Shown in pieces: positions 43,528-53,448 of a stretch of 64,000 nucleotides of DNA. Origin of the DNA: Herbinix sp. (lineage in GTDB: Bacteria; Bacillota; Clostridia; Lachnospirales; Lachnospiraceae). Where the stretch lies: NCBI GenBank assembly GCA_029256105.1, contig JAQSYO010000018.1, positions 1 to 64,000 on the forward strand, in the 5' to 3' direction. How positions within the stretch are numbered: the stretch's first letter is position 1; the number at the start of each line of letters is the position of its first letter. The translations under genes and the position numbers were made by a program. The notes below the pieces were generated by a model. That model saw nothing but the letters and a program-made list of their open reading frames with translations, had not been told where the DNA came from and did no database searches.

Positions 43528-44109
43528 TTAATAGTTTACTCTACCGCCGATTACGGTCCAATTAATGTTTTTCATGAAATTGGTGATGTAGGCGGCTTTA
43601 TTATCGGCGTATTGGAGGAAGTAAGCATGTTCATACATGTCTAGAACTAGGATAGGGGCAGAATAAGCGATATTACCTAAGTCGTGTGCATCAAGACTGA
43701 TGTTACGTAATCTGTCGCTTCTTTGATCATAGCAAAGAACCGCCCAACCCCTGCTGGCTTTTGCTGTAGCAACAAAATCATCTTGCCACTTCTGGAAACT
43801 ACCGAAGTCATCTGACAACATATCGCTTGTTGTTTGGTCCGGCTCCATCGTATCGCCACCGATGTTTTCAAAATACAGTTCATGTAATATAACTCCGTCC
43901 AGTGCAAAGGTTTCTCCACGTTTTAATTCTCTGTAAAAGCTGAAAGTGGTATTGGATTGATCTCTTTGTGCATCGCCTTCTTCAAGAATTGCATCTATCT
44001 TGTTAATGTTAGTTACATAACCTTCGTATAATCTCATATGAGCATCAAATTGTGCCTGGTTTATTACGGTAATATCGTTAGTATAAGTAAATTGCACCTT
44101 TTCTATCAT
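43528..44109 (-). CDS. Fe/Mn superoxide dismutase-family protein
   Basis: A 193-residue protein of the Fe/Mn SOD fold: the helical amino half includes AHMRLYEGYVTNIN (about residues 24-37) and GVILHELYFENIGG (about 71-84), and the carboxyl half ends with DMYEHAYFLQYADNKAAYI (about 157-175). Metal ligands by family alignment are a His near 25, His75, Asp157 and His161, all present. The usual HHDKHHxxY helix is HMRLYEGY, one residue shorter and without the second-sphere His and Tyr spacing. Activity is therefore uncertain, although it most likely removes superoxide. The start has an AAAGGAGG site that is itself the last unit of a repeat. Confidence 0.8.
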   Translation of the reverse strand: MIEKVQFTYTNDITVINQAQFDAHMRLYEGYVTNINKIDAILEEGDAQRDQSNTTFSFYRELKRGETFALDGVILHELYFENIGGDTMEPDQTTSDMLSDDFGSFQKWQDDFVATAKASRGWAVLCYDQRSDRLRNISLDAHDLGNIAYSAPILVLDMYEHAYFLQYADNKAAYITNFMKNINWTVIGGRVNY

Positions 44110-44132
44110 AATTAACCTCCTTTTTTCTGGAG

Positions 44133-44192
44133 GCAGTGGCCTCCCTTTTTTAGAGACATTGACTCTCTTGTTTTTAGAGCCTTCGCCTCCCT
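44133..44192. repeat. Three ~22-bp hairpin repeats in the SOD-like leader
   Basis: GGAGGCAGTGGCCTCC, GAGACATTGACTCTC and GAGCCTTCGCCTCC are three hairpin units joined by T-tracts. On the gene strand each follows A-runs and presents GGGAGG or AGAGAG. The true ribosome site AAAAAAGGAGG (about 44112-44125) looks like the next member of the series. Confidence 0.7.
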
Positions 44193-44199
44193 ATTATAA

Positions 44200-44586
44200 T
44201 TCAGTTTGATAAGTTATTAATTTGAACTACTTGTACTTTTCCTCTATATCATACGAAGGGTCATCTAATTTTATGCTGATTGAATTAAAATAAAATGCGT
44301 AAATAAAATGTTATCAATTGATAATTTACATTGTCTTTTATTTTTTCTCGGAGTATTCCTGTCTATACATTTTAATATAAACTCTAGCTAATATTAAATC
44401 TATATGAATTTTAATATTGATCGTGTTATAATCATATATAAAAGCATATTATAGATTATTTTATATTTGAGGAATTAATAAAGGAATTCCAATAATCCTA
44501 AAGTCATACGAGCACTTGTGCCAGGTTCTTTTAGGGAAGTAGCTAATATAGTTTATTAAATCTGAATTATCTAGAGAAAGGTACAT
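44200..44586. other. Intergenic region between the SOD-like and NTF2-like genes
   Basis: The stretch is AT-rich with no open frame or convincing RNA structure. It should contain the divergent promoters of the two genes, but no consensus pair stands out. Confidence 0.4.
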
Positions 44587-44964
44587 ATGAAAAGTAGAGA
44601 GAAAAAAATACAGAATTATTTTAATATGTGGCTAACAAAAAGCACTACGGGAATTGATGCAATATTTGATGATAACATTATCTACAGCGAATGCTACGGT
44701 CCTGAATATAATGGAATCGAACAAGTAAAGAGATGGTTTTCAGATTGGTGCAGCCATGGTACTGTATTAGAATGGCATATAAAACAATTTATTAATCAAG
44801 ATAAAAAAACAGTTGTAGAATGGTATTTTAAATGTAATTATGATGGTGTGATTAATGGATTCGATGGCGTTTCGCTAATTGAATTTAATAATAACGAAAA
44901 AATTTATAGTATAAGAGAATTTCAATCAAAAGCAGAACACTATTTTCCTTATAGTACTATGTGA
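44587..44964 (+). CDS. SnoaL/NTF2-like protein
   Basis: The 125-residue protein has the cone-shaped NTF2/SnoaL fold pattern: an amino helix (NYFNMWLTKSTTGID), GPEYNGIEQVKRWFSDWC in the position of the second helix, and a final beta sheet (KTVVEWYFKCNYDGVINGFD, FDGVSLIEF). The family includes ketosteroid-isomerase-like enzymes and many small binding proteins. No catalytic Asp pair can be assigned. Single gene, AGAAAGG site upstream. Function unknown. Confidence 0.7.
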   Translation: MKSREKKIQNYFNMWLTKSTTGIDAIFDDNIIYSECYGPEYNGIEQVKRWFSDWCSHGTVLEWHIKQFINQDKKTVVEWYFKCNYDGVINGFDGVSLIEFNNNEKIYSIREFQSKAEHYFPYSTM

Positions 44965-45001
44965 ATATATTATTCCTTAGTTTTAGAGCATTTGGATTAA
45001 A

Positions 45002-45115
45002 GTGTTTGTATTAAGGTTTTGTATTAAGGTTTTGTATTAAGGCTTTTGTATTAAGGCTTTTGTATTAAGGCTTTTGTATTAAGGCTTTTGTATTAAGGCT
45101 TTTGTATTAAATACA
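45002..45115. repeat. 14-15-bp tandem repeats (TTTTGTATTAAGGC, eight copies)
   Basis: Copies are almost identical towards the right end and lose one or two bases to the left. The array lies between the convergent NTF2-like and ABC exporter genes. Confidence 0.9.
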
Positions 45116-45132
45116 AACTATCTGTAAAAAAA

Positions 45133-45171
45133 TAAGCAGAGCATATCACATTGATTGATATGTTCTGCTTA
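45133..45171. terminator. Intrinsic terminator of the ABC exporter gene
   Basis: TAAGCAGAGCATATCA pairs with TGATATGTTCTGCTTA, with A/T tracts at both ends, 48 bp beyond the exporter's stop. Confidence 0.9.
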
Positions 45172-45218
45172 AAAAGTACCAAAATTTCATACATTTTTTT
45201 GATAGCGTTTAATTATAA

Positions 45219-46934
45219 TCAAGCCACACAGAAATTATAGAAACCACTTTTCGCCGAAAACAGCTCCTTATAATTACCCCGTTCTACGATACGTCCTTTT
45301 TCCATATAAATAATCTGATCATAGGCTTCCAGTAATTCTTCATTCAACTTATGCGTAATTGTTATTAAGGTTAACTCTTCCTTATTCAGTAAATTCTGTT
45401 CAATATCATTCGAGGTCTGTAAATCAATAGCCGATGTGCCTTCGTCTAGAATTAACAATGGGGTTCCTTTCACCAATGCTCTAGCGATAGCAATTCTTTG
45501 ACGCTGACCTCCCGATAAATTTGATCCATTCTCTCCCACCATTGTTTCCATTTGTTCCTGCATAACCGAAAGAAATTTATCTACTCCGCTTGAGTTTACC
45601 GCATTCGATATAGCCTCTGATGAATAATCATGAAACAGACAGATATTTTCTCTTATCGTTCGATCAAACATATATACATTTTGATGAATTATTGAGGCTA
45701 GTTCACTTATTTTCGCTAATTCACAATCCATCAAATTCGTTTGATCATAGGAAATCTTGCCAGTGTAATTGGAGTAATAGCCCATTAATAGCTTTGCCAA
45801 GGTTGACTTTCCACAACCGCTTTCTCCGATAATTGCATATTTTTTCCCTTTTTCAATTTCAAGTGTAATATTTTCTAATACGGATTGCTCCTCATGATAC
45901 GAGAAGGAAAGATTCGATATTTTTATACTCACTTCAAATTTTGGTTCCTGTTTCCCTACAAAGGAAGCATCCTTATATTCGTCAAACTGCTCCATACGTT
46001 TTATGATTGGGGCAACGCTTTGTATCTTAGGCATATTATTCATAATGTACATCAGTGGTACGACAAAGTTGCCGGATAATTGAATAATGGCAATCAAGGT
46101 TCCCATCGTTATTTGCCCCTGAATCACAAGATATGCAGCAGTAAACATAGTAAATACTTGTGAGAACAATGCCAGCATTTGCGAGGCGGTTTCATTTAAT
46201 ACAAAGAGTTTATCGGCTTTATATTTTTTAACTGCCATAACATCATTTTCATTATCAAAATGCTCTTTCATTCTTCCAAACAAATGAAAGGATTTTATTA
46301 CTTCAAAACCAGAAAATAAATCTTTTATTTTTCCTGTAAAAATAGAATTCTGATTGGATACCTCCTCCTGTTTCCCTTGAAGCATTTTACCGATCGCACC
46401 CGGAATAAGTAGCATCAGGACCATTCCAACAAATAAAATCAAAGTAATCATTGGGCTAATAATCAATAAGTAAACTAAGGTATAGATGAAGGACATCATA
46501 TGCTGTATGATATCCAATAAAGGATGAAGATAATTATCCTCCACCATCTTAATATCATTCGTAAGTGCTGATATATAATCTGCTGTGTTTACCTCATAAA
46601 AATCTTGATAATTGCGCCGAAATATTCCGGTAAAGACAGACTTACGCATGTTCCTTATCACATTCTTCAAAAGCTTTTTACTTAATAAAGAATAGGTATA
46701 ATAAAACAATCCAAATATACTCATAAATACTATGTTGTATATCAATGTAATTTTAAATTTATCAATATCCCCTTCCACGGTAACATCAATAATTTTCTTC
46801 AGTAAATATGCAATCGTAACTCCAGTACCTGATGCAATGATACTAAATAACATAGTAAAAAATAAAAGTAATTTATTCTTATGAAATATTCTTAAATAGT
46901 AACTTGCTTTTTTCTTTGAAGCATTTTTTTCCAA
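45219..46934 (-). CDS. ABC exporter with fused membrane and ATPase domains
   Basis: A half-size exporter of about 571 residues. The likely start is TTG at 46934, ten bases after GGAGG; the frame extends seven codons further but would include the ribosome site. Six transmembrane helices (about residues 20-300) are followed by an ATPase domain with Walker A GESGCGKSTLAKLLMG (about residue 370), signature LSGGQRQRIAIARALV (about 470), Walker B LLILDEGTSAID (about 490) and H-loop TITHK. Such proteins dimerise to export peptides, lipids or drugs. The ArsR-type regulator gene upstream, and a promoter with an adjacent dyad (47000-47049), suggest inducible expression. Substrate unknown. Confidence 0.9.
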   Translation of the reverse strand: MEKNASKKKASYYLRIFHKNKLLLFFTMLFSIIASGTGVTIAYLLKKIIDVTVEGDIDKFKITLIYNIVFMSIFGLFYYTYSLLSKKLLKNVIRNMRKSVFTGIFRRNYQDFYEVNTADYISALTNDIKMVEDNYLHPLLDIIQHMMSFIYTLVYLLIISPMITLILFVGMVLMLLIPGAIGKMLQGKQEEVSNQNSIFTGKIKDLFSGFEVIKSFHLFGRMKEHFDNENDVMAVKKYKADKLFVLNETASQMLALFSQVFTMFTAAYLVIQGQITMGTLIAIIQLSGNFVVPLMYIMNNMPKIQSVAPIIKRMEQFDEYKDASFVGKQEPKFEVSIKISNLSFSYHEEQSVLENITLEIEKGKKYAIIGESGCGKSTLAKLLMGYYSNYTGKISYDQTNLMDCELAKISELASIIHQNVYMFDRTIRENICLFHDYSSEAISNAVNSSGVDKFLSVMQEQMETMVGENGSNLSGGQRQRIAIARALVKGTPLLILDEGTSAIDLQTSNDIEQNLLNKEELTLITITHKLNEELLEAYDQIIYMEKGRIVERGNYKELFSAKSGFYNFCVA

Positions 46935-46999
46935 ATGAAGTTGACCTCCTTTCAACGAATAACTTAGTTAATTTTTACCTCTTATGAATTCATATTTAA

Positions 47000-47049
47000 T
47001 ATATACCACATTATTAGATACGTGTCAACTGTTTTAGATGTTCATCTAA
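47000..47049 (-). promoter_or_regulatory. Promoter of the ABC exporter with adjoining ArsR-type dyad
   Basis: Minus-strand TTGACA (47028-47023), 17 bases, TATATA (47005-47000). Five bases upstream of the -35 lies TTAGAT-GTTC-ATCTAA (47034-47049), a perfect dyad that could bind the ArsR-type regulator encoded next door. The rest of the 46956-47445 gap shows only the terminator at 47271. Confidence 0.6.
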
Positions 47050-47270
47050 TTTTATACAATACATAATATCTCGTCTTAAAAATATTCATAGTTCTTTATA
47101 TCAACCCTCAGCAACATTAGAATCTATGGAGGTTTTATGTAAATAGTAGAACTTTCAAATAGATTACTGTTCAAACAACAATCAAAATATTTTGTAATTT
47201 CCTATATTTTTCTTATAGAATATACAGACAAATTATCACCCCAGGTTAGCGGTACCTAGGTACACAAATT

Positions 47271-47325
47271 AATAATAGCCAATCAACGGATTATATTAGA
47301 TTGAATTCGTTGGTTGGCTATTATT
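47271..47325. terminator. Intrinsic terminator of the ArsR-type regulator gene
   Basis: AATAATAGCCAATCAACG pairs with CGTTGGTTGGCTATTATT (one wobble) around a 19-base loop, about 120 bp after the regulator's stop. Confidence 0.85.
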
Positions 47326-47445
47326 TTATAACTGATTATTGTTTTAAAATCAAAAACTACTGTTTAAAAATTAATTGTTGCTTTTCTTAGGCAAGTGTTA
47401 CTTTTTCCTATCAATTCGTTTATTCCGATCACTTTATATCATATT

Positions 47446-48504
47446 CTACAGCAAAGTTTTTCGAAGTAACTGTATTACCTCCTTCAAGGTAGCTTCATCC
47501 ACATGATAATAATACTTCCCATTCTCTTTTTCAACATATACCAAGTGAGCTGCAAGTAAGGTGCTCATATGATGGGAAACTGTTGCTGGGGTTAAGTTTA
47601 CTTGAGCTGCTAATTCCGTCGCATACTTAGGGCTCTCTTTTAAGGAAGTTAAAATTTCAAATTTACTATGATCACTCAGAGCTTTCAAACAAGTCATAAG
47701 GAATTCTGTAGTTTTATTACTCTTTAAACCAAACACAGTCAATACTTTATCAAACAGCAATCCATAATAACAAGTTTGTAAAGTTAATACGACACCGGCT
47801 GCCGATGCCATAGTAGGTATAATCTCATTGACATCGCAATTAATCATATTATTTTCATTCAGGAATTTAATTGTCTTTTCTTCATCAGAAAAAGCAGTAA
47901 TATAATGCTCCATCTGCTTTTCCAAAGATGGTTTGATAGCCTCAATAGACTTCTCGAATACAGGAATGTTATCCTTAATCAATTGTGCAAAATAGCTATA
48001 GTAATCCAGTGGATTTTGCATAATCATAAACATCTTCCACTTTTCCTTCTCATTCAAATCAAAGCGATTAACAAAGGCAATCATATTCTCTGCCTTCTTG
48101 AATTCTTCAAAGGCTTCGCTTGAATATTCGGGAAGTTCCTGATCAAACATCTCATTGCCATATTGGAAGATCAACTCCAAAACCTGATTATTATCCATCT
48201 GTTGGACGGAATATACTAAGGATTTATCAATTAAGTATAAGGAAATAAAGTAATTGTAATAATCAACTGAGGTATAATTAAAATAAAATTCATCCCTATC
48301 GCTCGAAATCCTATTTTTATGAAACGTTCGTATATATTTATCAAAAACCTTTAGATGTTTTTGGTAAAGCTCTTCTCCATTGCCTCCCACTTCACTAAAC
48401 TGGGAAACAACCATTACTTTGAACTTTTCCACATCATATCCCTGATATAGGAGCATCATCGTTTCATATAAAGGATCAAAATCTTGTTTTATAACAAATG
48501 ACAT
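47446..48504 (-). CDS. ArsR-family transcriptional regulator with long amino-terminal domain
   Basis: The 352-residue protein has a winged helix at the carboxyl end (about residues 270-350: LKALSDHSKFEILTSLKESP, ELAAQVNLTPATVSHHMSTL), the ArsR pattern. A helical domain of about 260 residues with no known family precedes it, probably for ligand sensing or dimerisation. ArsR proteins of this large class often sit beside an ABC exporter gene, as here (exporter 490 bp downstream, same strand, own promoter with a dyad). No Cys metal-binding motif is present, so the signal is likely not a metal. Function as repressor of the exporter is inferred. Confidence 0.8.
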   Translation of the reverse strand: MSFVIKQDFDPLYETMMLLYQGYDVEKFKVMVVSQFSEVGGNGEELYQKHLKVFDKYIRTFHKNRISSDRDEFYFNYTSVDYYNYFISLYLIDKSLVYSVQQMDNNQVLELIFQYGNEMFDQELPEYSSEAFEEFKKAENMIAFVNRFDLNEKEKWKMFMIMQNPLDYYSYFAQLIKDNIPVFEKSIEAIKPSLEKQMEHYITAFSDEEKTIKFLNENNMINCDVNEIIPTMASAAGVVLTLQTCYYGLLFDKVLTVFGLKSNKTTEFLMTCLKALSDHSKFEILTSLKESPKYATELAAQVNLTPATVSHHMSTLLAAHLVYVEKENGKYYYHVDEATLKEVIQLLRKTLL

Positions 48505-48596
48505 AATACACCTCCCTACAGTAAGGATTCATAGCAGCAACTACCATACACTTTAATTTGATTCTATTCTATATATCGACTCATTAAATCATCCGA

Positions 48597-50267
48597 TTAG
48601 AATAAACCTGTTATCCTACCATCCTCATCCACATCAATACCCTCCGCAGCAGGTACTTTGGGAAGACCCGGCATAGTCATAACCGATCCCGTAATCGCAA
48701 CTACGAAACCTGCACCTGCTGATACATAAACTTCTCTGATATTAATCGTAAATCCAGTCGGTCTACCAAGTTTAGTTGCATCATCCGATAAGGAATATTG
48801 GTTCTTTGCCATACAAATCGGAAGCTCCTTGTAACCAAGAGCTTCTATTGTTTTGATCGCGCTTTCTGCCATAGAATCGTAAGTAACTCCATCTGCTCCA
48901 TAGATTTCTTTGGCGATGGTTTCAATCTTGTCTTTAATTGACAAGTTAAGCTCATATAATGGTTTATAATGACTTTCTTTTGTTTCCATCGTAACAAGGA
49001 CCTTCTTCGCCAAATCAATTCCGCCCTGTCCACCTTTTTCCCATACCTCACAGAGGGAAAATTCACAATTACGACTTTCACAAAATTCCTTTACATAGGA
49101 AAGCTCTGCATCCGTATCTGTTATAAAACGATTTAGGCTGACTACAATCGGAACACCAAATTTCTGAAGGTTTTCGATGTGCTTTTCCAGATTAACAATA
49201 CCATTTTTCAAAGCCTCCAGATTTTCCTTAGATAGCTCCGTTTTGATTACTCCACCATTATATTTTAAAGCTCTAACCGTTGCTACAAGAACAATTGCAT
49301 TCGGCTTTAAATCTGCCATTCTACATTTGATATCAAGGAATTTCTCGGCACCAAGATCTGCACCAAAGCCTGCCTCAGTAACTACTACGTCAGCTAATTT
49401 TAATGCTGTTTTCGTAGCTCGGACACTATTGCAGCCATGAGCAATATTGGCAAAAGGTCCTCCATGAATAATTGCAGGTGTATTCTCCAACGTCTGAATT
49501 AGGTTAGGTTTTAACGCATCCTTTAACAACGCTGCCATCGCACCTACTGCATTAATTTGCTTTGCCGTCACGGGTTGTCCCTCATAGGTGTAAGCAACCA
49601 CAATACGGCCAAGTCTCTCCTTCAGATCCTTCCTATCCTCTGCAAGACATAGCACTGCCATAATCTCAGAAGCAACCGTAATGATAAAATGATCTTCTCT
49701 TACAACTCCATCCGCCTTACGTCCCAGGCCAACGATGATATTGCGAAGAACTCTATCATTCATATCAACACAACGTTTCCATACGATTTGCTTCGCATCA
49801 ATATTTAACGTATTTCCCTGTTGAATATGATTATCTAGCATAGCAGCCAGTAAATTGTTGGCAGAAGTAATCGCGTGGAAATCTCCGGTAAAATGTAAAT
49901 TCAAATCCTCCATAGGCACAACCTGTGCATTACCACCACCGGCAGCTCCACCTTTAATTCCAAAACAAGGTCCAAGGGATGGCTCACGAAGCGCAATTAC
50001 GGATTTTACGTTCATTTTCCCAAAGGCTTGTCCAAGTCCAACCGTTGTTGTAGTCTTACCCTCACCAGCTGGGGTAGGGTTAATTGCTGTTACCAGTACC
50101 AACTTGCCGTCAGGGTTATCCTTTACCTTTTCCCATAACTCATCGGAAAGCTTCGCTTTATATTTTCCGTAATACTCCAAGTCATCCTCTGAAATATTCA
50201 GTTGCTCTGCTACCTTTTTAATATGGTCTAGCTTTGCGTCCTGTGCAATTTGAATGTCTGATTTCAT
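48597..50267 (-). CDS. fhs: Formate--tetrahydrofolate ligase
   Basis: A 556-residue enzyme, the normal length of formyltetrahydrofolate synthetase. It couples ATP cleavage to formation of 10-formyl-tetrahydrofolate, the entry of formate into one-carbon metabolism. Visible motifs are the P-loop [17 protein letters not shown] (about residues 65-81), [20 protein letters not shown] (about residues 94-113) and [15 protein letters not shown] (about 301-315). Start ATG at 50267 follows GGCAGGG. It is a lone gene, with ArsR-type regulator on one side and a divergent phosphatase on the other. Confidence 0.96.
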   Translation of the reverse strand: MKSDIQIAQDAKLDHIKKVAEQLNISEDDLEYYGKYKAKLSDELWEKVKDNPDGKLVLVTAINPTPAGEGKTTTTVGLGQAFGKMNVKSVIALREPSLGPCFGIKGGAAGGGNAQVVPMEDLNLHFTGDFHAITSANNLLAAMLDNHIQQGNTLNIDAKQIVWKRCVDMNDRVLRNIIVGLGRKADGVVREDHFIITVASEIMAVLCLAEDRKDLKERLGRIVVAYTYEGQPVTAKQINAVGAMAALLKDALKPNLIQTLENTPAIIHGGPFANIAHGCNSVRATKTALKLADVVVTEAGFGADLGAEKFLDIKCRMADLKPNAIVLVATVRALKYNGGVIKTELSKENLEALKNGIVNLEKHIENLQKFGVPIVVSLNRFITDTDAELSYVKEFCESRNCEFSLCEVWEKGGQGGIDLAKKVLVTMETKESHYKPLYELNLSIKDKIETIAKEIYGADGVTYDSMAESAIKTIEALGYKELPICMAKNQYSLSDDATKLGRPTGFTINIREVYVSAGAGFVVAITGSVMTMPGLPKVPAAEGIDVDEDGRITGLF

Positions 50268-50686
50268 TCATGTACCCTGCCTTTCCTATTTTACAATATT
50301 GTTTATAAGACTTTCTTATATGATTGTAACATTTATGCTTTATTTATCAAGATAATTGTACCATTTTACTTATTAAATATGGTAATCAAAGAATAAAAGT
50401 TTTTTAATAATTTAAATAATATAAGTAATATTATACATATAATAAAAAAATCACTTGCGTTCTGAAAACAGTTAAGTATATACTATCTATTATAATTCTA
50501 CAAAATACTATCGATTGTTACGAAATAACCCTTTAAAACACTTATTATAATGAAATAAAAACCGATTAAATTCTGATAAAAGGCGATGCTTTTTCGCCGT
50601 ACATCTTGATTATAAGAACATGATTTTGTTCCTATTATTTATAAATAATCAAACCAACTTGATATGAATGAGAAAGGATGTTCCTA
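50268..50686. other. Intergenic region between fhs and the phosphatase gene
   Basis: About 420 bp of AT-rich sequence carrying the two divergent promoter regions. The only structure seen is a weak GGCGA/TCGCC hairpin near 50581-50602. No repeat or frame is present. Confidence 0.45.
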
Positions 50687-51331
50687 ATGAAATATAATAC
50701 CGTAATTTTTGATTTGGACGGAACTTTATTAAATACACTTGACGATCTACGTGATAGTCTGAATGAAATATTAGTGCAGAAAGGTTATGTGCCTAAAACT
50801 CTTGAGGATGTGAGGCGTTTCGTTGGTAATGGGGTAAGAAATCTGGTTCGTTTGTCCGTTCCCGAGAATTGCAGCGAAGATGAAGTTACGTTAATTATGG
50901 AAGAATTCAAGGAGCATTACAATAACAATATGCAAAATAAAACTAGACCTTACAATGGTATTATGGAGCTACTATTAGACTTGCATCGTTATAATTATAA
51001 AATTGCCATCGTATCCAATAAATTCGATACTGCTGTAAAGACCCTTTCCAGAACTTATTTTGGTAATCTGATTCCGGTAGCAATTGGTGAAACCCTTGAA
51101 ATCAAAAGAAAACCTGCTCCTGACAGCATCTTTACTGCAATCAAGGAGCTTGGTTCTGACCTTAATAATACGGTCCTTGTCGGAGATTCCGAAACCGATG
51201 TTCAAACTGCTAAGAATGCCGGTATTCCATGTATTGGTGTCACTTGGGGCTTCCGTAACCGTGAGGTTTTAAGATCTGCAGGTGCTGATTATTTAATTGA
51301 TACACCTAAGGAATTGTTGACTTTAATATAA
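50687..51331 (+). CDS. HAD-family phosphatase, phosphoglycolate-phosphatase-like
   Basis: About 214 residues from the ATG at 50687 (AAAGGA eight bases upstream). HAD motif I is FDLDGTLLNTL (about residues 7-17), motif II VSNK (about 109), motif III with the Lys in RKPAPDSI (about 143) and motif IV VLVGDSETDVQTAKNAG (about 165-181). A cap domain lies between motifs I and II, as in subclass I (Gph/PpaX). These enzymes hydrolyse phosphoglycolate, pyrophosphate or related small phosphates; which one cannot be told from sequence. Convergent with the dehydrogenase gene, 37 bp apart. Confidence 0.85.
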   Translation: MKYNTVIFDLDGTLLNTLDDLRDSLNEILVQKGYVPKTLEDVRRFVGNGVRNLVRLSVPENCSEDEVTLIMEEFKEHYNNNMQNKTRPYNGIMELLLDLHRYNYKIAIVSNKFDTAVKTLSRTYFGNLIPVAIGETLEIKRKPAPDSIFTAIKELGSDLNNTVLVGDSETDVQTAKNAGIPCIGVTWGFRNREVLRSAGADYLIDTPKELLTLI

Positions 51332-51368
51332 TCTTAAACATTACTTTATATTAATATAGTAATAATCC

Positions 51369-52325
51369 CTAAAATTCCTGCTTCAAACTTCTTAAAAATA
51401 GTCTTTCAAGAACTTCACTTGCATTTTTATTATTATATAATACATCATAAACAGCATTACAGATAGGAAGATCAACCTTATAGTTATTTCCTATTTCAAT
51501 TAATGCTTTTACCGTATAATATCCTTCCGCCAAATCAGCATATTCTCTTCCTTGAACAAATAGCTCACCAAATTTTCTATTATGACTAAATTCCGAAAAT
51601 ACAGTCGCCTCATAATCTCCCAAATGGCATAGTCCATATGCAGATAATTCATTACCACCCATGGCATCGATTAATCTTGCTACCTCTCGCGTTCCTCTTG
51701 ACATCAAAGCACCTTTTAAGGATGTTAAATGCAAACCATCTAGCATACCTGCTGCAATTCCTATTACGTTCTTTGCAGCTCCACCAATTTCATTGCCAAG
51801 CAAATCATTTCCATAATAAAATCTAATTAAATCACTACTAAACTCTTTTACCAGCAATTCTTTCGTTGTATCGTCCAAACTATCAATAACCATACAATTA
51901 GGAACTCCTTTATAAAATTCTTGAACATGTCCGGGTCCTAGCCATACTGCAATTGAGTTGGTGTGATTAACATACTCAAATACAATTTCAGAAAGCCTTT
52001 TCCCTGTCGATATTTCGATCCCTTTCATACACAAAACAAAATATTTGTGTTCTATTTCATTCTGAATAATTTCCTGCATGAGTTCTCTGAGCCCTTGCGA
52101 GTTTACAGATATTACAATAACCTCTGAATTAATTGCACTTTTCAAATCAGTAATCAAGGATATCCTCTCAGGTAAAACCACCAACCCATTTGTTCGTGTT
52201 TCAATAAACTGCTGCATGTGTTTTGAATTCTCTCTCCCATACAGTAGTACCTCATGGCCAACTTTATTTAAATACCAAGCAATAAATGAACCCCATCTAC
52301 CGCAACCAATTACCGTAATTTTCAT
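51369..52325 (-). CDS. GpsA-like NAD(P)-dependent glycerol-3-phosphate dehydrogenase-family protein
   Basis: About 318 residues from the ATG at 52325 (GGAAGAG upstream; an earlier frame start overlaps the preceding gene). The Rossmann motif is VIGCGRWGSFIAWYL (residues 4-18), the catalytic Lys lies in GAAKNVIGIAAGMLDGL (about residues 178-194), and the second family Lys is in FVLCMKGIE. The carboxyl half has the GLCHLGDYEATVFSE motif. The fold and catalytic set are those of GpsA. The GxGxxG motif and flanking residues diverge, and the gene is the fourth in an operon with two ATP-grasp ligases and an S66 peptidase. It may be a paralogue acting on another phosphorylated substrate rather than the phospholipid GpsA. 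Confidence 0.75.
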   Translation of the reverse strand: MKITVIGCGRWGSFIAWYLNKVGHEVLLYGRENSKHMQQFIETRTNGLVVLPERISLITDLKSAINSEVIVISVNSQGLRELMQEIIQNEIEHKYFVLCMKGIEISTGKRLSEIVFEYVNHTNSIAVWLGPGHVQEFYKGVPNCMVIDSLDDTTKELLVKEFSSDLIRFYYGNDLLGNEIGGAAKNVIGIAAGMLDGLHLTSLKGALMSRGTREVARLIDAMGGNELSAYGLCHLGDYEATVFSEFSHNRKFGELFVQGREYADLAEGYYTVKALIEIGNNYKVDLPICNAVYDVLYNNKNASEVLERLFLRSLKQEF

Positions 52326-52350
52326 TATCTCTTCCTTTCTGACTATATAA

Positions 52351-53391
52351 TTAATCACTTACACCGGATTCTAAAATCGAGAAGGTTATATTATCACAAT
52401 TTATTTCAGCAAGCGCTCCATAGGGTAGACAGAATTTCGGTTCTGTATGTCCGAAGCTCATATTATACAAAACCGGCATATCATCTCTTCCGAACTCAGC
52501 TAATACCTTCATAATAGTCTCTTTGTACTCCTCATATAACGCTTCATCCTGCGGTTTTCCAATAATCATACCCTTAAGTATATTAAGGATACCGTTAATC
52601 CCATACGTCCGTAATGCTACCTCTAAATACCATGCCGGCGGCTTATCTTCCGATGTTTCTAAGAATAATATCGCCTCCTCAAAACAGTCCATACTTGGGA
52701 ATAACTCTGTTCCTCTTAAGATGTCAAATACCTCGAAGCATCCGCCAATTAACCTACCTTGAACGGTATTACTACCTTGTAGTAACTCATAACTATTATT
52801 TATCATTCTCTTTCTGGCAGTATCTTTATTCTTAATCTCCCATCTCAGGTGTTCACTAGTCCATTCCTTCGCAGGAGGGATTATTCCGATTGGTTCACTG
52901 CTAAATAATGTTTTCTTCAAATATTCAACCGTATAATCATCCATATTTAAATTTTCTGCAAAATCCACTAAAATTGTTGGTCCATAAAAGCTTGAAATAC
53001 CCGCTTTATAACACATAAGGTGAGTTGTAGTACTATCCGAATATCCTATAAATATCTTCGGGTTTTTATGTATTACATCAAAATTAATAAAGGGAAGCAT
53101 GCGAATACTTTCGATGCCACCAATGCACGCTATAATACCCTTAATTGATGGGTCAGCAAATGCCAACATCAGATCTTCTGCACGTTTTTCCGGATGTTGA
53201 TAGATATATTCTGAACCCCTTAACGTATGTGGCATTTCAACTACTTCCAACCCGAATATAGATTGTAGTCGTTCCTTTCCCTGTTGATAACGCCATAATA
53301 ACTGATCATCACCAGCTCCACCCCAGGACAAACTAACTGTAGCAACCTTATCACCGATATTTAATTTTTGAGGCTTTATTAATTCTTTCAT
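52351..53391 (-). CDS. S66-family peptidase (LD-carboxypeptidase/MccF-like)
   Basis: The 346-residue protein has the S66 Ser-Glu-His triad: Ser in IGYSDSTTTHLM (about residue 116), Glu in LFLETSEDKPP (about residue 242) and His in SFGHTEPKFCLPYGA (about residues 318-332). S66 enzymes either trim peptidoglycan tetrapeptides (LdcA) or, in the MccF group, split aminoacyl-nucleotide amides and give immunity to microcin C. The GYSDxTxxH and late GHTxP motifs and the length fit the MccF-like group. Gene order (after two RimK-like ligases) suggests it acts on a product of those ligases. That is inference. Confidence 0.82.
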   Translation of the reverse strand: MKELIKPQKLNIGDKVATVSLSWGGAGDDQLLWRYQQGKERLQSIFGLEVVEMPHTLRGSEYIYQHPEKRAEDLMLAFADPSIKGIIACIGGIESIRMLPFINFDVIHKNPKIFIGYSDSTTTHLMCYKAGISSFYGPTILVDFAENLNMDDYTVEYLKKTLFSSEPIGIIPPAKEWTSEHLRWEIKNKDTARKRMINNSYELLQGSNTVQGRLIGGCFEVFDILRGTELFPSMDCFEEAILFLETSEDKPPAWYLEVALRTYGINGILNILKGMIIGKPQDEALYEEYKETIMKVLAEFGRDDMPVLYNMSFGHTEPKFCLPYGALAEINCDNITFSILESGVSD

Positions 53392-53448
53392 TTGTTACTC
53401 TCCATTTAAATTTTAGTCTATTTTATATGTTCCACTTTTGCAGACCAG

